Source: Prochlorococcus sp. AG-402-K16 (GTDB lineage Bacteria; Cyanobacteriota; Cyanobacteriia; PCC-6307; Cyanobiaceae). From it: a DNA stretch of 64,000 nucleotides. Position 1 is the first letter of the stretch. Each line of letters starts with the position of its first letter. The position numbers were made by a program, and so were the translations under genes. The stretch is from contig QCIH01000005.1 in NCBI GenBank assembly GCA_003216795.1, positions 1 through 64,000 of the forward strand, written 5' to 3'. Positions 62,110-64,000 of this stretch are shown one piece after another. Below the pieces are notes generated by a model. That model made no database searches. It had not been told where the DNA came from and worked only from the letters and a program-made list of their open reading frames with translations.

Positions 62110-62138
62110 TTGATATAAAAGAAGAAAATAATTATAAT
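62110..62138 (+). promoter_or_regulatory. Predicted sigma-70 promoter of trpE
   Basis: TTGATA (62110-62115) and TATAAT (62133-62138) are separated by exactly 17 bases, close to the consensus, and lie just after psaD. Transcription would begin near 62145, about 13 bases before the trpE start. It is the best-formed promoter seen in the window. No trp leader peptide or attenuator fits in the space. Confidence 0.55.
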
Positions 62139-62157
62139 TTGGGCTGACATTATTAAT

Positions 62158-63678
62158 ATGATCAGCTCACAAAAAGATAGTTTTTTAAAGGCTTACAAAG
62201 AAGGTAAGAATTTTATACCTATCGTTGAAACTTGGCCAGCAGATTTAGAGACTCCATTATCGACTTGGTTAAAATTATCTTCAAAAGATTCCCATGGTGT
62301 TTTTCTTGAATCTGTTGAAGGTGGGGAAAATTTGGGTAGGTGGAGCATTGTTGCTACTAGACCTCTGTGGGAAGCCGTTTGTTATGGAGAAGAAATAATT
62401 AAAACTTGGAATAATGGCGAAACTGAAAAGCATAAAGGTGATCCTTTTGATATTTTAAGAAGTTGGACAAACGAATATAAGTCAAACATGCTTGATGACT
62501 TACCATCAATTGGGCAGTTATATGGCTCTTGGGGTTATGAATTAATAAATAGAATAGAACCAAGCGTTCCAATAAATGAAACATTAGAAAACAATATCCC
62601 TTATGGTTCCTGGATGTTTTTTGATCAGTTAGTTGTTTTTGATCAAATAAAAAGATGTATTACTGCAGTAGTTTATGCAGATACAACTTCTTCAAAAGAA
62701 TGCGCAATTGAAGAATTGTATCTAAACTCAATTTCTAAAATTAAGAAAACTAGAAATTTAATGCGAGTTGCTTTAAAAGAAAATGAGTTTTTGGATTGGA
62801 ATGAAAATGAGAATTTGAATTTAGATCTAGAAAGTAATTGGGAGAAAAAAGATTTTGAGGATGCAGTTCTCTCTGCAAAAGAATACATAAAAAAGGGCGA
62901 TATCTTCCAAATAGTTATTAGTCAGAGATTCCAAACTCAAGTCAATAGTGATCCCTTTAATTTATATAGAAGTTTGAGGATGGTTAATCCATCTCCATAC
63001 ATGTCATTTTTTGATTTTGGCTCATGGTATCTGATAGGTTCAAGTCCTGAAGTAATGGTTAAAGCAGAAAAAAATAAAAATAGTCAGATTGTTGCAAGCT
63101 TAAGACCAATAGCTGGCACTAGACCTAGAGGTATTGATAATCAGCAAGACTTGGAATTAGAAAAGGAATTATTAAAAGATCCAAAAGAGATAGCTGAGCA
63201 TGTAATGCTAATCGATCTTGGGAGAAATGATCTTGGAAGAGTTTGTGAAATTGGTACTGTTAAGGTCAAGGATTTAATGGTTATTGAGAAATATTCACAT
63301 GTTATGCATATAGTCAGTCAAGTTGAGGGAATCTTAAAAAACAATGCTGATGTATGGGATTTGCTAAAAGCAGCCTTCCCCGCTGGAACAGTAACTGGCG
63401 CTCCAAAAATAAGAGCTATGCAATTGATTAAGCACTTTGAAAAAGATGCTAGAGGACCTTATGCTGGTGTTTACGGATCTATTGATATTAATGGCGCATT
63501 AAATACAGCTATTACAATAAGAACTATGATAGTTAAACCCACAATAGATGGGAAATATGATGTTTCAGTGCAAGCAGGAGCTGGAATAGTTGCTGATTCT
63601 TTTCCTGAAAATGAATATCAAGAGACAATAAATAAAGCAAAGGGGATACTAAAAGCATTAGCCTGTTTGGATAAATAA
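62158..63678 (+). CDS. trpE: Anthranilate synthase component I
   Basis: TrpE converts chorismate and ammonia (or glutamine via TrpG) to anthranilate, the first step of tryptophan synthesis. The 506-residue protein has the N-terminal regulatory segment with [15 protein letters not shown], which includes the LES element of tryptophan feedback binding, and the chorismate-binding core [30 protein letters not shown] and [15 protein letters not shown]. No trpG is adjacent. Confidence 0.96.
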   Translation: MISSQKDSFLKAYKEGKNFIPIVETWPADLETPLSTWLKLSSKDSHGVFLESVEGGENLGRWSIVATRPLWEAVCYGEEIIKTWNNGETEKHKGDPFDILRSWTNEYKSNMLDDLPSIGQLYGSWGYELINRIEPSVPINETLENNIPYGSWMFFDQLVVFDQIKRCITAVVYADTTSSKECAIEELYLNSISKIKKTRNLMRVALKENEFLDWNENENLNLDLESNWEKKDFEDAVLSAKEYIKKGDIFQIVISQRFQTQVNSDPFNLYRSLRMVNPSPYMSFFDFGSWYLIGSSPEVMVKAEKNKNSQIVASLRPIAGTRPRGIDNQQDLELEKELLKDPKEIAEHVMLIDLGRNDLGRVCEIGTVKVKDLMVIEKYSHVMHIVSQVEGILKNNADVWDLLKAAFPAGTVTGAPKIRAMQLIKHFEKDARGPYAGVYGSIDINGALNTAITIRTMIVKPTIDGKYDVSVQAGAGIVADSFPENEYQETINKAKGILKALACLDK

Positions 63679-64000
63679 ATGAGTCAAAATAATCTTTATA
63701 AGGGTTTTGAGGTTGAACTTTTTACAGGTTCTTTAAATTCTCATATTGGTGTTTCGGATGAAATTGAGAAAATATTTCCTGATTTTGTGAAAGAGCCAGA
63801 TAACAGAAACGTTGAATATATAACAACACCTGAAAAAAATTACGGTTCTTTATATGAGAAATTAATAATTCCAAGAAAAAAGTTAAGACGATGGCTAAAT
63901 AAAAAAGAATTAACAATCATTCCTTCATCCACTCTTTGTTTTGAACACGATATTCAATTTCAAAGATCTGATATTAACAATCTTTATCATCAATTTATAC
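63679..64000 (+). CDS. Glutamate-cysteine ligase, 5' part only
   Basis: The ATG at 63679 follows the trpE stop with no spacer, and the frame stays open to the right edge (107 codons visible). The sequence KGFEVELFTGSLNSHIGVSD, EPDNRNVEYITTPEKNY and LTIIPSSTLCF matches the N-terminal part of the cyanobacterial GCS2-type glutamate-cysteine ligase, which makes gamma-glutamylcysteine for glutathione. Position next to trpE suggests co-transcription. The rest lies outside the window. Confidence 0.8.
   Translation, partial: MSQNNLYKGFEVELFTGSLNSHIGVSDEIEKIFPDFVKEPDNRNVEYITTPEKNYGSLYEKLIIPRKKLRRWLNKKELTIIPSSTLCFEHDIQFQRSDINNLYHQFI

Overview
The window is a gene-dense, very AT-rich piece of a marine picocyanobacterial chromosome, almost certainly a high-light-adapted Prochlorococcus. 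This rests on photosystem I genes (psaC, psaD), ndhS, an RpaB-type regulator, the heme oxygenase-pebA-pebB set, a panC-cmk fusion, a cyanobacterial lipid-A-disaccharide-synthase-like gene and strong base bias with spacers usually under 200 bases. I see no insertion sequence, prophage, integrase or CRISPR array. The species assignment is inferred from gene content; no database search was made.

Layout. 1-9.8 kb: an acetyltransferase fragment, secA, then a minus-strand block (miaA, infC, a GntR regulator, cysE), then gyrB followed by an SH3-like secreted protein and two crcB-like fluoride channel genes. 9.8-19.7 kb: mgtE, a group 2 sigma factor, an alpha/beta hydrolase, a PfkB-type sugar kinase, tsaE, ahcY, a DedA protein, ssb and mreBCD. 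19.8-31.4 kb: rpaB, lysS, a small conserved gene, smpB, ruvB, a TPR protein, an M20 peptidase, thiC behind a TPP riboswitch, tkt, fabF and acpP. 31.5-40.3 kb: psaC, glmS, a decayed restriction-like gene and a decayed Nudix gene, rimM, ndhS, rnc, rnpB, tRNA-Arg, two small hypotheticals and glgP. 40.4-53.4 kb: a cation/proton antiporter, a hydrolase-mutarotase-DUF1537 kinase cluster, icd, hemO-pebA-pebB, a phosphatase, panC-cmk, purM and two unknown genes. 53.6-64 kb: tRNA-Cys, an LpxB-like gene, a ribonuclease D-like gene, a CCB-type cytochrome b6 assembly factor, hemF, mrp-rodA-histidine kinase, psaD, trpE and the start of a glutamate-cysteine ligase gene.

Themes. Cell elongation genes occur twice (mreBCD and rodA), the second time coupled to an unusual histidine kinase whose ATP-binding domain looks degenerate. 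Heme and bilin metabolism is represented by hemF, hemO, pebA and pebB. Central carbon and nitrogen flow is represented by tkt, icd, glgP and glmS. Several neighbouring genes overlap tail to tail, as expected of a streamlined genome.

The most unusual stretch is 33.86-34.86 kb. Two genes are visibly dying there: a DUF3427/DUF3883-type predicted nuclease, broken by two compensating one-base slips in A8 runs and by stop codons, and a Nudix hydrolase with two stop codons and a frameshift. Other items worth attention are a perfect 12-bp hairpin with a T-tract directly before the antiporter start, an 18-bp perfect hairpin inside RNase P RNA, and the histidine kinase.
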